Shown here piece by piece: positions 1 through 9,591 of a DNA stretch of 64,000 bases. The DNA is from Pseudomonas cedrina subsp. cedrina (GTDB taxonomy: Bacteria; Pseudomonadota; Gammaproteobacteria; Pseudomonadales; Pseudomonadaceae). Below the pieces are notes generated by a model. That model had not been told where the DNA came from and did not search any database. It was given only the letters and a program-made list of their open reading frames with translations. Numbering within the stretch: position 1 is the first letter of the stretch; each line of letters begins with the position of its first letter. The translations under genes and the position numbers were made by a program. The stretch is taken from NCBI RefSeq assembly GCF_001983175.1, contig NZ_MNPW01000001.1, positions 124,001 through 188,000 of the forward strand. Direction: 5' to 3'.

Positions 1-1008
1 ATCTGGGAAATCGACCCCGCCAAGCATCAACCAGGCCTGGTGGTGCACACCGCCGGCTGGCCGCTGGACATCATGGGCAACGAGAACACCGGTGGCTCGT
101 TCCTTTATCACCTGGAAAACAACCAGGTGGTCGTGGGCCTGATCGTCGACCTGTCCTACCGCAACACCTTCCTGTCGCCGTTCGACGAATTCCAGCGCCT
201 CAAGCATCACCCGGTGCTGGCCCAATACCTGGAAGGCGGCAAGCGCATCAGCTACGGTGCCCGCGCCTTGGCCAAGGGCGGCATCAATTCGCTGCCGAAG
301 ATGGTGTTCAAAGGCGGCGCGTTGATCGGCTGCGACCTGGGCACCATGAACGTGGCCAAGATCAAAGGCAGCCACACCGCGATGAAGTCCGGCATGCTCG
401 CGGCCGATGCCGTGGCCGAGCGCCTGTTGGCGCAGTCCGAAGGTGGCGACGAGTTGACCAACTACGTTGAGGGCTTCAAAGCCAGCTGGCTTTACGAAGA
501 GCTGTTCGCCAGCCGTAACTTCGGCGCGGCGATGCACAAGTTCGGTCCGATCCTCGGCGCCGGCTTCAACTGGTTCGACCAGAACATCCTCGGCGGCAAG
601 ATGCCGTTCACCCTGCACGACACCAAGCCGGACTACGCCTGCCTGAAGCTGGCCAAAGACAGCAAGAAGATCGACTACCCCAAACCCGACGGCAAGCTGA
701 GCTTCGACAAGCTGAGCTCGGTGTTCATCTCCGGTACCAACCACGAAGAAGAGCAACCGTGCCACTTGAAACTCAAGGACCCGAGCATCCCGATCGGCAC
801 CAACCTGCCGCTCTACGATGAACCGGCACAACGCTACTGCCCGGCCGGCGTGTATGAAGTGGTGACCAAGGAAGACGGCGAGAAGCGCTTCCAGATCAAC
901 GCCCAGAACTGCGTGCACTGCAAGACCTGTGACATCAAGGACCCTTCGCAGAACATTACCTGGATCACGCCGGAAGGCGCAGGTGGCCCGACTTACCCGA
1001 ATATGTAA
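1..1008 (+). CDS. Electron transfer flavoprotein-ubiquinone oxidoreductase, C-terminal part (5' truncated)
   Basis: The reading frame is open from the first base, so the N-terminus with the FAD-binding fold lies outside the window; about 335 residues remain. The C-terminal end carries the ferredoxin-like 4Fe-4S ligands: a CPAGVYE segment followed about 30 residues later by NCVHCKTCDIKDP. This is diagnostic for ETF-QO, a membrane-associated enzyme that passes electrons from ETF (fatty-acid and amino-acid oxidation) to ubiquinone. The protein ends in GGPTYPNM, as is usual for the family. A strong terminator follows directly. Product identification is confident; only the truncation limits it. 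Confidence 0.95.
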   Translation: MWEIDPAKHQPGLVVHTAGWPLDIMGNENTGGSFLYHLENNQVVVGLIVDLSYRNTFLSPFDEFQRLKHHPVLAQYLEGGKRISYGARALAKGGINSLPKMVFKGGALIGCDLGTMNVAKIKGSHTAMKSGMLAADAVAERLLAQSEGGDELTNYVEGFKASWLYEELFASRNFGAAMHKFGPILGAGFNWFDQNILGGKMPFTLHDTKPDYACLKLAKDSKKIDYPKPDGKLSFDKLSSVFISGTNHEEEQPCHLKLKDPSIPIGTNLPLYDEPAQRYCPAGVYEVVTKEDGEKRFQINAQNCVHCKTCDIKDPSQNITWITPEGAGGPTYPNM

Positions 1009-1029
1009 GGCGGTTGCTTGACCAAAAAA

Positions 1030-1054
1030 GGCTCCCGGACCGGGAGCCTTTTTT
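1030..1054 (+). terminator. Rho-independent terminator after ETF-QO
   Basis: An 8-bp GC-rich stem (GGCTCCCG/CGGGAGCC) with a 3-nt loop is followed by a run of six T. It lies 20 nt past the ETF-QO stop. Confidence 0.9.
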
Positions 1055-1073
1055 ATGGTCAACACAAATCAAA

Positions 1074-1160
1074 TGTGGGAGCTGGCTTGCCTGCGATGGC
1101 ATCACTGCGGTGTGCCTGATATACCGAGTCGCCTGCATCGCAGGCAAGCCAGCTCCCACA
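1074..1160. repeat. REPIN-type inverted repeat, 'ctggcttgcctgcgat' arms
   Basis: Two arms of about 23 nt in inverted orientation, starting TGTGGGAGCTGGCTTGCC and ending GGCAAGCCAGCTCCCACA, are separated by about 40 nt. It lies between two convergent genes. This is the commonest short interspersed palindrome of the window; such elements in P. fluorescens are mobilised by RAYT transposases, none of which is in this window. Confidence 0.85.
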
Positions 1161-1186
1161 GTTGGATTGCGCTCTGTCTGGAATTT

Positions 1187-2080
1187 CTATGCAACCCGCT
1201 CTTCGCCAGGGTTGCGCTCGAAGTAGCGCTTGTATTCGCGGCTGAACTGCGACGTACTCTGGTACCCCACACTGTGCGCCGCCTGCGCCACGCCCATGCC
1301 TTCCACCAGCAGCAACTGCTGGGCCTTGAGCAGGCGCAGGCGCTTGAGGTACTGCACTGGCGACAACAGCGTGCAACGCTTGAAGTGCTCATGAAACGTC
1401 GACGCACTCATATGCGCATAACCGGCCAATGTCTCGATATTCAGCGGCTCGGCGTAATGGGCATGCAGGTGATTCAACGAAGTGGCAATCCGCGAAAACT
1501 GCCCCTGTTGCTCCACCAGTGCGCGCAGCACGTCGGCTTGCGGCCCGCGCAACGCGGTGAAGAGCAATTCGCGTACCCGCGCCGGGCCCAGGATCCGGCT
1601 TTCCAGCGGATCGTGCAGGCACTGCAACAGCCGCTCGACACAACCGCGCATGGCATCATCGAGCACCACCGAACTCATCGACGCCAGGGTCTGCGCCGTC
1701 GGCGGTGGCCCGGCCTGAATGCCCATGGCCATCACCAATTCGCCCAGCACCACGCGATCAATCCCCACCGTCACGCCCAGCAGCGGTGCATCGGGCGCCA
1801 TGGCAAAGGTCTCGCACTCGAACGGCACCGGCATTGCCTGGATCAGGTAATGCCCGGCGCCATACTCCAACGTACGTGGGCCCAGGTAGGCGACTTTGCT
1901 GCCCTGGGCCACGAACATCAGGCTCGGTTCGTAGATCTGCGGCCCACGCGCCACGTCGCAACTGGCGCGCAGCACCTGCACACCGGGCAGGTGGGTGGGC
2001 GAAAAACCGTCGCGGGGCGTAAGCCCTTCTATCAAGGCAACCAGCGTGGCGTTGGCGTCGAGATGGCGGGTCAACATCAT
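1187..2080 (-). CDS. AraC-family transcriptional regulator
   Basis: 297 residues. The N-terminal half resembles the AraC_N ligand-binding domain (the FVAQGSKVAYLG region, where a cupin-like fold is expected). The last 100 residues form the double helix-turn-helix AraC DNA-binding domain, with LAGYAHMSASTFHEHFK as the first motif and AHSVGYQSTSQFSREYKRYF as the second. It is transcribed divergently from the zinc alcohol dehydrogenase with a shared 180-nt intergenic region, so it probably controls that gene; this is inferred from position. Two adjacent ATG codons open the gene. The ligand is unknown. Confidence 0.88.
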   Translation of the reverse strand: MMLTRHLDANATLVALIEGLTPRDGFSPTHLPGVQVLRASCDVARGPQIYEPSLMFVAQGSKVAYLGPRTLEYGAGHYLIQAMPVPFECETFAMAPDAPLLGVTVGIDRVVLGELVMAMGIQAGPPPTAQTLASMSSVVLDDAMRGCVERLLQCLHDPLESRILGPARVRELLFTALRGPQADVLRALVEQQGQFSRIATSLNHLHAHYAEPLNIETLAGYAHMSASTFHEHFKRCTLLSPVQYLKRLRLLKAQQLLLVEGMGVAQAAHSVGYQSTSQFSREYKRYFERNPGEERVA

Positions 2081-2260
2081 GGCAAAAAACTTCGCTGAAA
2101 AGGGATGAGAGCATCATCGCAGGTCCGGGGACACAAAAATCCAAACAAGGGGCACTCCCGGACGAATAGGCATGAGACTCGGAGCAATCACCATGGCCGC
2201 CTCCAGAGGCGGCGCGGAAAATGGCCCACCTCACTTTTCATCGTTTTCGCGAGGTTTTCC

Positions 2261-3313
2261 ATGTACACCGCCATCGGTTACGCCGCCCAGTCGGCCACCA
2301 CTCCCCTCGCCCCCATGTCGTTCCAGCGCCGCAGCCCGCGCGTCGATGACGTTGCGATCGAGATCCTCTACTGCGGCGTGTGCCACTCCGATATCCACCA
2401 GGCACGCAACGAATGGGGCATCGCCGTGTACCCGCTGATGCCGGGCCACGAGATTGTCGGCAAGGTCACCGCCGTCGGCGCCAACGTCACCGCACACAAG
2501 GTCGGCGATCTGGTGGGCGTGGGCTGCATGGTCGATTCGTGCCGTCATTGCGACGCGTGCAAATCGGACCTGGAGCAATACTGCCTCGAAGGGCCGACCA
2601 TGACCTACGCCACCCCGGACCGGGTCGACGGCAGCAACACCATGGGCGGTTATTCCGACAGCATCGTGGTCAGTGAACACTTCGTGGTGAAGATCCCGGC
2701 CGCGCTCGACCTGGCCAGCGCCGCGCCGATCCTGTGCGCCGGCATCACCACCTACTCGCCGCTCAAGCATTACGGCGTGAAGGCCGGCGATAAGGTCGGG
2801 GTGCTGGGCATGGGCGGCCTGGGACATATGGGCATCAAGTTCGCCAAGGCCATGGGCGCCGAAGTGACGCTGTTCACGCGCTCGGCGAGCAAGGCCGAAG
2901 AAGGCCGCCGCCAAGGCGCCGACCACGTGATCGTGTCCACCGACGCCGAACAGATGAAAGCCGCCGCCGGGCACTTCGATTTCTTGCTGGACACCATCCC
3001 GGTGCAGCACGACCTGAACCCCTATCTCGATGTACTGCGCTTTGACGGCGTGCATATCCTGGTCGGGCTGATCGAACCGGTGGATCCGCCCGTCAACGCC
3101 GCCAAGCTGGTGCTGGGGCGTAAAGTGCTGGCCGGCTCGCTGATCGGCGGCATTGCCGAAACCCAGGAAGTCCTGGATTTCTGCGCAGAGCATGGCATCA
3201 CCTGCGATATCGAAATGCTCGACATCCGCCAGATCAACGAGGCCTACGCCCGCATGATCGCCGGTGATGTGAAGTACCGCTTCGTCATCGACATGGCGAC
3301 CCTGAAGGCCTGA
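2261..3313 (+). CDS. Zinc-dependent alcohol dehydrogenase / aldehyde reductase (YahK/CAD-like)
   Basis: 350 residues of the medium-chain dehydrogenase family. Catalytic zinc ligands are visible in GVCHSD (Cys41) and PGHE (His63). The structural zinc is bound by Cys94, Cys97, Cys100 and Cys108. The nucleotide-binding fold starts with GMGGLGHMG near residue 185. The sequence type, with NEWG after the catalytic cysteine, fits the NADP-dependent cinnamyl-alcohol-type/YahK group, which reduces many aldehydes. The start at 2261 was chosen because homology begins there (MYTAIGYAAQ); the frame stays open further upstream without family similarity. It ends one base before the convergent IclR gene. The substrate cannot be assigned from sequence. 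Confidence 0.9.
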   Translation: MYTAIGYAAQSATTPLAPMSFQRRSPRVDDVAIEILYCGVCHSDIHQARNEWGIAVYPLMPGHEIVGKVTAVGANVTAHKVGDLVGVGCMVDSCRHCDACKSDLEQYCLEGPTMTYATPDRVDGSNTMGGYSDSIVVSEHFVVKIPAALDLASAAPILCAGITTYSPLKHYGVKAGDKVGVLGMGGLGHMGIKFAKAMGAEVTLFTRSASKAEEGRRQGADHVIVSTDAEQMKAAAGHFDFLLDTIPVQHDLNPYLDVLRFDGVHILVGLIEPVDPPVNAAKLVLGRKVLAGSLIGGIAETQEVLDFCAEHGITCDIEMLDIRQINEAYARMIAGDVKYRFVIDMATLKA

Positions 3314-4117
3314 TCAGGCCTTCGCGCCCAACTCCGCCGAGAGCCGTGCTGCGACCTGTTTGATCACAGGGATCAGCTCGGCCATTTTTTCCAGCGGCAT
3401 GTAGGGCACGGTACTGGCGATGCTGATGCCGGCGACAATACGCCGGCTGGCATCGCGTACCGGTGCCGCCACGCAACGGATCGACGGTTCGTTGTCTTCC
3501 AGGTCGAACGCGTAACCGCCTCCCACGTATTCACGCATGCGCTGCTCGAACTGTGCCCAGGATTGCTCCGGGTGCTGCGGCCACTGCAGGTTTTTGCCAC
3601 CCTGCGGCAAGCTGGTTTCGTAGAGGCGCCGCCATTCCTCGGCCGAATCGTCCAGCAACATCGCTTTGCCAACCCCGGTGCGTGCCAGCGGCATGCGATG
3701 ACCGACCCGCGAACGCATTTCCGGGCCATAGCGGCCAGGGTTCTTGTGCAGGTAAAGCACGTCGTCGTATTCGCGGATGGCCAGGTGGATGGTGTCGCCG
3801 GTCAGCGCCGACAGTTCATCCAGATACGGGATGGCCAGGGTCACCAACGGCAGCTCTTCGCGCGCCTGGAAACCCAGCTCGATCAACTTGGGCCCCAACA
3901 GGTAACCGACCTGCGGCACCACGCGCAGGTAACGCTCCTCCACCAGGCAACTGGCCAGGCGGTGGGTGGTGCTGCGGGTGGTGCCGATGCGCTTGGCGAT
4001 CTCTTTCAGATCCCGCGCGCCAGCCGCCACCGCCTGCACCACGCCCAGGCCACGCAGCAGGGTCTGGGTGCCGGTGGGGGCAGCGTCTTTGGCGGGGGTG
4101 TGGGGGGTTTCCTGCAT
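3314..4117 (-). CDS. IclR-family transcriptional regulator
   Basis: 267 residues. An N-terminal winged helix (LKEIAKRIGTTRSTTHRLASCLVEERYL) precedes the IclR effector-binding domain (GHRMPLARTGVGKAML, then YAFDLEDNEPSIRCVAAPVRD). The start at 4117 has AGG 8 nt upstream; an in-frame ATG at 4153 would add 12 residues but has no ribosome-binding site. Its stop codon abuts that of the alcohol dehydrogenase. It is downstream of and on the same strand as the arabinose transporter operon, separated by a REPIN, so it could be the sugar regulator of that operon. That link is inference. Confidence 0.88.
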   Translation of the reverse strand: MQETPHTPAKDAAPTGTQTLLRGLGVVQAVAAGARDLKEIAKRIGTTRSTTHRLASCLVEERYLRVVPQVGYLLGPKLIELGFQAREELPLVTLAIPYLDELSALTGDTIHLAIREYDDVLYLHKNPGRYGPEMRSRVGHRMPLARTGVGKAMLLDDSAEEWRRLYETSLPQGGKNLQWPQHPEQSWAQFEQRMREYVGGGYAFDLEDNEPSIRCVAAPVRDASRRIVAGISIASTVPYMPLEKMAELIPVIKQVAARLSAELGAKA

Positions 4118-4192
4118 GGCGGACCTATTGGGAAAGTACGAAAACGGCGCCATTATGGCAAATGCTGAACCTCAGCACAGTGGAGATCCAAA

Positions 4193-4296
4193 TGTGGGAG
4201 CGGGCTTTCTGTGGGAGCTGGCTTGCCTGCGATGCAGACGACTCGGTCTCTCAGTCAGACCGCGGTGATGCTATCGCAGGCAAGCCAGCTCCCACA
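4193..4296. repeat. REPIN with an extra truncated left arm
   Basis: A complete inverted pair (4210-4296, GCTGGCTTGCCTGCGAT-type arms) is preceded immediately by a truncated second left arm (TGTGGGAGCGGGCTTT, 4193-4208) of the other arm subtype. It lies between the IclR gene and the araH stop. Confidence 0.85.
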
Positions 4297-4336
4297 AAAA
4301 GGCAGCACACACTTGCTGATCTTCACATGGCAGGAC

Positions 4337-5305
4337 TTAGCGTTGCTTCATACGGTCAATGATCACCGCCAGCAACAGGATCGAACCCCGGATCACATAC
4401 TGGTAAAAGGTGTCGATGTTCTTCAGGTTCATCGCATTCTCGATGATCGCCAGGATCAACACGCCGGCAATCACATGGCGGATCATGCCGATGCCGCCAC
4501 TCAACGACACCCCACCCAGCACGCAGGCCGAGATGACCGTCAGCTCGAAGCCCTGGCCAATCATCGGCTGGCCCGAGGTCATGCGCGAGGCGAGGATCAC
4601 CCCGGCCAGGGCGCCGATCAAACCGTGCACGGCGAAGATGATGATCTTGGTGCGGTCAACGTTCACCCCGGCCAGCAACGCCGCCTCCTGGTTACCGCCG
4701 ATGGCCATGGTGTTACGCCCGTACGTGGTGTAGTTGAGCAACCAGCCGAAAAACACAAAGCACAGCACAGTGATGATGATCGGTACCGGCACGCCCAGCA
4801 GTTGGCCGTTGCCGAAGACGAAGAAGTCCTCGTTCATCACCCCCACCGCCTTGCCGTTGGAGAAGATGTAGGCCAGGCCGCGCACGATCTGCATGGTCGC
4901 CAAGGTTGCAATCAACGCGTTGATGCGCAGCTTGGCGATCACGATACCGTTGATCAGCCCCACCACCAGGCCCATGGCCAACGCGGCCGAAACGCCGAGG
5001 ACCACGCTGTCGGTGTCGCGAATCACGATGCCCGCCACCACCCCGGCACAGGCAATCACTGAACCGACCGACAGGTCGAAGTGCCCCGACGCCAGGCAGA
5101 ACAACATGGTGCACGCGGCAATGCCCACGGTGGAAATCGCCAGGCCCAGCCCGCGCATGTTCAGCGGTGAGAGGAAGTTGTCGATAAACAGCGCACTGAG
5201 CGCGAAAATCCCCAGGGCAGCCAACAGCATCACCCAATCATCGAGGAACTTGCGCTGGTTGAACGCCGGCCAGAAGCCCTTTGCAGTTTTTACCTCAGAC
5301 ATCAT
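4337..5305 (-). CDS. araH: L-arabinose ABC transporter permease AraH
   Basis: 322 residues of the ribose/arabinose/xylose (BPD_transp_2) permease family, with about ten hydrophobic segments starting near residue 25. The conserved motif GHFDLSVGSVIA near residue 75 and the GGNQEAALLAGVNV loop near residue 205 are typical. The protein forms the inner-membrane channel that works with AraG and AraF encoded just upstream. It starts 14 nt after the araG stop, so the genes are translationally close and co-transcribed. Assignment to arabinose rather than another pentose rests on overall resemblance to AraH/AraF and is good but not proven. Confidence 0.88.
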   Translation of the reverse strand: MMSEVKTAKGFWPAFNQRKFLDDWVMLLAALGIFALSALFIDNFLSPLNMRGLGLAISTVGIAACTMLFCLASGHFDLSVGSVIACAGVVAGIVIRDTDSVVLGVSAALAMGLVVGLINGIVIAKLRINALIATLATMQIVRGLAYIFSNGKAVGVMNEDFFVFGNGQLLGVPVPIIITVLCFVFFGWLLNYTTYGRNTMAIGGNQEAALLAGVNVDRTKIIIFAVHGLIGALAGVILASRMTSGQPMIGQGFELTVISACVLGGVSLSGGIGMIRHVIAGVLILAIIENAMNLKNIDTFYQYVIRGSILLLAVIIDRMKQR

Positions 5306-5319
5306 TCACCTCGAATTCT

Positions 5320-6819
5320 TCAAGCCCGCGAACGCGGGAGAGCCAGTTGCAACAGCCGTGCTTCATCCGCCTGGTCGCGCGTCACTTCGCCGGTCAGGGC
5401 GCCCTCGCTCATCACCAGGATGCGGTCGGAAATGCCCATCACTTCCATCAGGTCGCTGGACACCACGATCACCGCGATGCCGCTGGCCGCCAGGTTGTGG
5501 ATGATCTGGTAGATCTCCGACTTGGCGCCGATATCGATGCCACGGGTCGGCTCATCCAGCAGCAACACTTTCATTGGCATCGACAGCCAACGACCGAGAA
5601 TGGCCTTCTGCTGATTGCCGCCCGAGAGGTACATGATTTTCTGTTCGGCATTCGGTGTCTTGACTTTCATGGCGCTGATTTGCTGGTCGGCGTTGCGCTT
5701 TTCCCAGCCGTCGCGCAGCAACCAACCGAACGCGGAATGCGCGCCGCGTGCGCTGATATTGATGTTCTCGGCCACACTGGACAGCGGGATGATGCCCTCC
5801 TTCTTGCGGTCTTCCGGGCACAGCAGCACGCCGGCGGCGATGGCGTCGCGGGGTGAGCGCAGCTGCAGGCTTTCGCCGCACAGCTCAAGCTGTCCTGCCG
5901 TGGTACGCGCCAATCCGCTCAGCAGCCGAAACAGCTCGGTTCGCCCCGCGCCCACCAACCCGAACAAGCCGAGAATCTCGCCTTTATGGACCTGGAAACT
6001 GACCGGCTCACGCAGGCCCGGGCCGAGCAGCCCCTGGACTTCAAGCGCGACCGCGCCCCGCTCACGCGGCCGGTAGTCGTAGATATCCTGGATATCGCGA
6101 CCGACCATGCACGTCACCAGCTGGTCATGGGTCAGCGCGCTCATGTCCTCGAATGTGCGCACATAGCGCCCGTCCTTGAACACCGTAACGGCGTTGCAGA
6201 TGCGGAACACTTCTTCCATGCGGTGCGACACATACAGCACCACTTTGCCCTCGTCGCGCAGGCGCGTGATGATCGCCATCAAGCGGTCGATCTCGCGCGC
6301 CGACAGGCTGCTGGTGGGTTCGTCGAAGGCGATCACATGGGCGCCACGGGACAGCGCCTTGGCGATTTCCACCAGTTGGCGCTGGCCGAGGGAAAGCCGA
6401 CCAAGCTTTTCGTCGGGATCAATTTCATCGGCCAAGCCCTTGAGGCACGCCAGCGCCTGCTTGCGCAACTGGCTGCGATTGACCACGCCGAAGCGCGACG
6501 GCAAGTGCCCGAGGAACAGGTTCTCGGCCACGGTCATTTCCGGCACCAGGTGCAGCTCCTGGTGGATCACCGCGACGCCGCTGGCGATGCTGTCAGCAGC
6601 GCACTTGAACGCCATGGTCTGCTCGCCGATCTGCAGCGAGCCACTGCTCGGGATGTAGGCCCCGCCGAGTATCTTCAGCAGGGTCGACTTGCCCGCGCCG
6701 TTCTCGCCCATCAACGCGTGCACCTCACGCGGCCGTGCTTCAAAGCTGATCTGCGCCAGGGCTTTCACACCGGGAAACTCCTTGCCGATGCCGTTGAAAC
6801 GCAAGGCCGCGCCGGTCAT
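5320..6819 (-). CDS. araG: L-arabinose ABC transporter ATP-binding protein AraG
   Basis: 499 residues with two fused ABC ATPase domains, as in all monosaccharide CUT2 importers. The first domain has Walker [10 protein letters not shown] (near residue 40) and signature LSLGQRQ; the second has the degenerate P-loop GLVGAGRTE and signature LSGGNQQ. It energises arabinose uptake through AraH. The ATG at 6819 overlaps the araF stop as ATGA; a GTG at 6825 is an alternative start two residues longer. The N-terminal [14 protein letters not shown] is characteristic of AraG. Confidence 0.9.
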   Translation of the reverse strand: MTGAALRFNGIGKEFPGVKALAQISFEARPREVHALMGENGAGKSTLLKILGGAYIPSSGSLQIGEQTMAFKCAADSIASGVAVIHQELHLVPEMTVAENLFLGHLPSRFGVVNRSQLRKQALACLKGLADEIDPDEKLGRLSLGQRQLVEIAKALSRGAHVIAFDEPTSSLSAREIDRLMAIITRLRDEGKVVLYVSHRMEEVFRICNAVTVFKDGRYVRTFEDMSALTHDQLVTCMVGRDIQDIYDYRPRERGAVALEVQGLLGPGLREPVSFQVHKGEILGLFGLVGAGRTELFRLLSGLARTTAGQLELCGESLQLRSPRDAIAAGVLLCPEDRKKEGIIPLSSVAENINISARGAHSAFGWLLRDGWEKRNADQQISAMKVKTPNAEQKIMYLSGGNQQKAILGRWLSMPMKVLLLDEPTRGIDIGAKSEIYQIIHNLAASGIAVIVVSSDLMEVMGISDRILVMSEGALTGEVTRDQADEARLLQLALPRSRA

Positions 6820-7796
6820 TTCCACAGCCCGATTTTAGTCAGCTCTTCCTGGAAGTTGGCGCGGGTGATCAGGGTCACTTCGTCCATGGCGGTGTACTTG
6901 GCGGGTTCCTTGCCGGTGGTGACCCACTCGTACATCGCCAGCGCCGTGTTGTAGCCCTCGATGTGCGGACTGGGCAGCATCGAGCCGAAGAACCCACTGT
7001 CGGCTTTCTTCAGTTCGCCAATGGCGTCGGTGCCATTGATGCCAATGCCGATCACGTTGGCCGCCTTGAAGCCGGCGCTTTCGGTGGCACGCACGCCGCC
7101 GAGCACGGTGTTGTCGTTCATGCCGCCGATGATCAGGTTTTTCGCGCCGCTGGGCAGCTTGACCAGGGCCGAGTTGGTGGCGTCCATGCTGCCCGGCACG
7201 TCGAGGGTTTTAAGCGCGGCGGTAAGGATGTGGTCCTTGGGAATGCCGGCTTCTTCCAGGGATTTGATCGAGCCGTCGGTGCGCTTCTTGCCGGTGTCGA
7301 GTTCGTTGTAGGTATTGATCACGGCATAGGTGTCCTTCCAGTCCCAACCGCGTTTCTTCGCTTCGGCGGCCATGGCGGCGCCCTGCTTCTGGCCCACTTG
7401 AAACGCGGCCATGCCCAGGTACGGCACGTCTTCCATGAAGTTGCCCTTGGCGTCGACGAAGCGGTCATCTACCGCCATGACTTTCAAGCCGTTGACCTTG
7501 GCCTTGGCAACGATGGCCGGGCCGAGGGACACGTCCGGCGGGCAGATCACGAAGCCCTTGGCGCCGTTGGCGGCCAGGCTGTCGATGGCCGAAAGGGTTT
7601 TTTCGCCATCCGGCACGGCGATCTTGATCACGGTGAAGCCGTGTTCCTTGCCGGCTTTTTCGGCAAAGGCCCATTCGGTCTGGAACCAGGGTTCTTCGGC
7701 CTGCTTGACCAGAAAACCGATTTTCACTTCTTCAGCAAGTGCCACACCGCTGAATGCCATCGCCAGCGCCACCGCGCCTAGAGTCTTCTTGAACAT
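6816..7796 (-). CDS. araF: Periplasmic L-arabinose-binding protein AraF
   Basis: 326 residues with a Sec signal peptide ([21 protein letters not shown], cleavage about residue 21). The mature part is a type I periplasmic sugar-binding fold beginning [20 protein letters not shown], closely like AraF. It delivers L-arabinose to AraGH. It is the first transporter gene after the SDR gene, 35 nt downstream of it, and overlaps araG by 4 nt. High expression relative to araGH would be expected, but no attenuator hairpin was noticed between araF and araG because they overlap. Confidence 0.9.
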   Translation of the reverse strand: MFKKTLGAVALAMAFSGVALAEEVKIGFLVKQAEEPWFQTEWAFAEKAGKEHGFTVIKIAVPDGEKTLSAIDSLAANGAKGFVICPPDVSLGPAIVAKAKVNGLKVMAVDDRFVDAKGNFMEDVPYLGMAAFQVGQKQGAAMAAEAKKRGWDWKDTYAVINTYNELDTGKKRTDGSIKSLEEAGIPKDHILTAALKTLDVPGSMDATNSALVKLPSGAKNLIIGGMNDNTVLGGVRATESAGFKAANVIGIGINGTDAIGELKKADSGFFGSMLPSPHIEGYNTALAMYEWVTTGKEPAKYTAMDEVTLITRANFQEELTKIGLWK

Positions 7797-7831
7797 GAGC
7801 TACCTCTTGTTGTTATTCAGAGCTGCAGGTT

Positions 7832-8653
7832 TTAGTCGTGGTACATCACAGACCGCCCGCCATCGATCATCAGGCAGGTGGCATTGATAAAGGGCGCCTC
7901 GTCGGTCGCCAGGAACAGTGCAGTCATCGCCACTTCGACCGGCTGGCCGATGCGCTTGGGCGGGTGCAGGTCGAACGCGCGCTGGCGTTCGGCCTGAGGG
8001 TCGGGGAAAGCGTTCCAATAGTCGACGTTGAGCTGGGTTTCGATATAGCCCGGCGCAATGGCATTCACGCGGATGCCTTTGGACGCGTACTCGATGCCGA
8101 GGGCACGGGTGAGGCCAAGCAAACCGTGCTTGGCCACCGGATAAGGAAAACAGCCGGGGATGATGTGGCTGGAATGGGTGGAAGCAATGTTGATGATGTT
8201 GCCGATGCCCTGCTCGATCATGTGCGGCAGCACCGTGCGGCAGCCGAACCAGGCGCCGTCGAGGTCGATGGCGAAGCAGCGTCGCCAGTCTTCATCGGTC
8301 ATTTGCAGCGGGTCGCGGAACACGTTGACGCCGGCGCAGTTGACCAGCACATCCACACGGCCAAAGCTTTCAATCGCCAGATTGACCAGCGCCTGCCATT
8401 GCTCTTTGGACGTGATATCGACGGACTGCGCGTAGATATCGGCACCGCGTTCGCGCCAATGGGCGGCGACGCGCTCAACCTTCTCGGCCTGGATATCGGC
8501 AATGATCAACCGCGCCTGCTGGGCCTGGAAACACGCGACGATAGCCTCGCCAATACCCTGGGCGGCGCCGGTGATGATCACGACCTTGCCTTTAAGCCGT
8601 TCACCGTAAGTGGGCTCGGGCACGGCGGGGAGTGACAACGGTTGTGCCTGCAT
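7832..8653 (-). CDS. SDR-family oxidoreductase, probable sugar 1-dehydrogenase of the arabinose operon
   Basis: 273 residues with classical short-chain dehydrogenase features: nucleotide-binding TGAAQGIG (residues 28-35), NCAG (105-108) and the catalytic Ser158, Tyr171 and Lys175 (YPVAK). It is the promoter-proximal gene of the operon with araFGH, so oxidation of the imported pentose (or D-galactose/L-fucose) at C1 to the lactone is a reasonable role. Pseudomonads degrade arabinose oxidatively, which fits, but the downstream lactonase and dehydratase genes are not here. The substrate is inferred from context only. Confidence 0.85.
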   Translation of the reverse strand: MQAQPLSLPAVPEPTYGERLKGKVVIITGAAQGIGEAIVACFQAQQARLIIADIQAEKVERVAAHWRERGADIYAQSVDITSKEQWQALVNLAIESFGRVDVLVNCAGVNVFRDPLQMTDEDWRRCFAIDLDGAWFGCRTVLPHMIEQGIGNIINIASTHSSHIIPGCFPYPVAKHGLLGLTRALGIEYASKGIRVNAIAPGYIETQLNVDYWNAFPDPQAERQRAFDLHPPKRIGQPVEVAMTALFLATDEAPFINATCLMIDGGRSVMYHD

Positions 8654-8787
8654 CGCTTCACCTGTTTTATTTTTGGCAGTGAGTGCTGATGCAGGCGACT
8701 ATAAACCCATCATTTGAAATATCTCAATATATAAATTTGCATCCCATATTGTGAGCAGACTTCAAAGGGTAATGTGGAGCAGGCTTT
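8654..8787 (-). promoter_or_regulatory. AT-rich promoter region of the SDR-araFGH operon
   Basis: The stretch 8700-8750 is strikingly AT-rich for this genome (runs such as ATATATAAATTT) and lies directly upstream of the first operon gene. It probably holds the promoter and regulator site. I cannot define -35/-10 boxes or a clean operator with confidence. Confidence 0.45.
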
Positions 8788-8895
8788 GTGTGGGAGCTGG
8801 CTTGCCTGCGATACAGACACCTCGGTTCTTCAGTTACACCGAGGGGATGCCATCGCAGGCAAGCCAGCTCCCACACAAGCCCGCTCCCACAGGAG
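8774..8895. repeat. Nested REPIN: inner pair flanked by truncated outer arms
   Basis: An inner complete inverted pair (8788-8875) is bracketed by outer inverted fragments: TGTGGAGCAGGCTTTG on the left and CAAGCCCGCTCCCACA on the right. The outer arms pair with each other, so this looks like one palindrome within the remnants of another. It lies between the SDR-araFGH promoter and the GNAT gene. Confidence 0.8.
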
Positions 8896-8921
8896 ACTTT
8901 CGCTGGTTTCAGGAATGTGCT

Positions 8922-9401
8922 TCAGCCGAGGGCAAAATCGCGCAGCGCATCGCCTTCCATGCGATAACGCACCCACTCCTCCTGCGGCTGGGCGCCGATG
9001 GATTTGTAGAAGGCAATCGCCGGCTCGTTCCAGTCGAGCACGCTCCACTCAAAACGCCCGCAACCGTTATCGAAGGCGATCTTCGCCAGGTGGCGCAGCA
9101 GCTTCTTGCCTGCCCCGCCGCCGCGTTGTTCCGGGTTGATGTAGAGGTCTTCCAGGTACAGGCAGTTGCTGCCCAACCACGTGGAATAACTGAAAAAGAA
9201 TACCGCGAACCCAATCGGCACGCCGTCCCGCGAACAGATCAGGCCATGGGCGGTAGCGCCTTCGCCGAACAGGCTGCGCTCGATATCCACCACGCTGGCG
9301 ATCACTTCATGCCGCGCCTTCTCGTACTCGGCCAGTTCAGTGATGAACGTCAGGATCTGCGCAGCATCGCTGGGCACGGCAGGGCGAATCTCGATGGTCA
9401 T
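8922..9401 (-). CDS. GNAT-family N-acetyltransferase
   Basis: 159 residues. The GNAT acetyl-CoA-binding motif A is LYLEDLYINPEQRGGGAGKKLL (around residue 85-105), and motif B includes the FEWSVLDWNEPAIAFYKSIGA segment. The WSVLDWN...FY pattern resembles diamine/spermidine acetyltransferase-like enzymes, so a small amine may be the acceptor; this is tentative. The ATG at 9401 has AAGG 10 nt upstream; a GTG at 9431 gives a 10-residue longer version. Single-gene unit, divergent from the MFS gene. Confidence 0.85.
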   Translation of the reverse strand: MTIEIRPAVPSDAAQILTFITELAEYEKARHEVIASVVDIERSLFGEGATAHGLICSRDGVPIGFAVFFFSYSTWLGSNCLYLEDLYINPEQRGGGAGKKLLRHLAKIAFDNGCGRFEWSVLDWNEPAIAFYKSIGAQPQEEWVRYRMEGDALRDFALG

Positions 9402-9591
9402 GGGCGAACCTTGGGCAATGTCAAAGCCCACATATTAAGGCGCTTTTGTGACTGATTGCAGTGCAATTTCATCATGCCCAGGGGCGTCACTCCGTCAGCG
9501 GGTAACGCTGGCACCACCAACCACGCAACAATCCGCAGCAGCGCGCATGCTAAAAAGCCAGGCATCACATCAACGACTTCCAGGCCGCCCC

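Noticed and set aside
1055..2098. 347-codon frame opposite the AraC regulator gene
   Set aside because: Its mirror frame carries clear AraC helix-turn-helix motifs; this one is Arg/His/Gln-rich noise.
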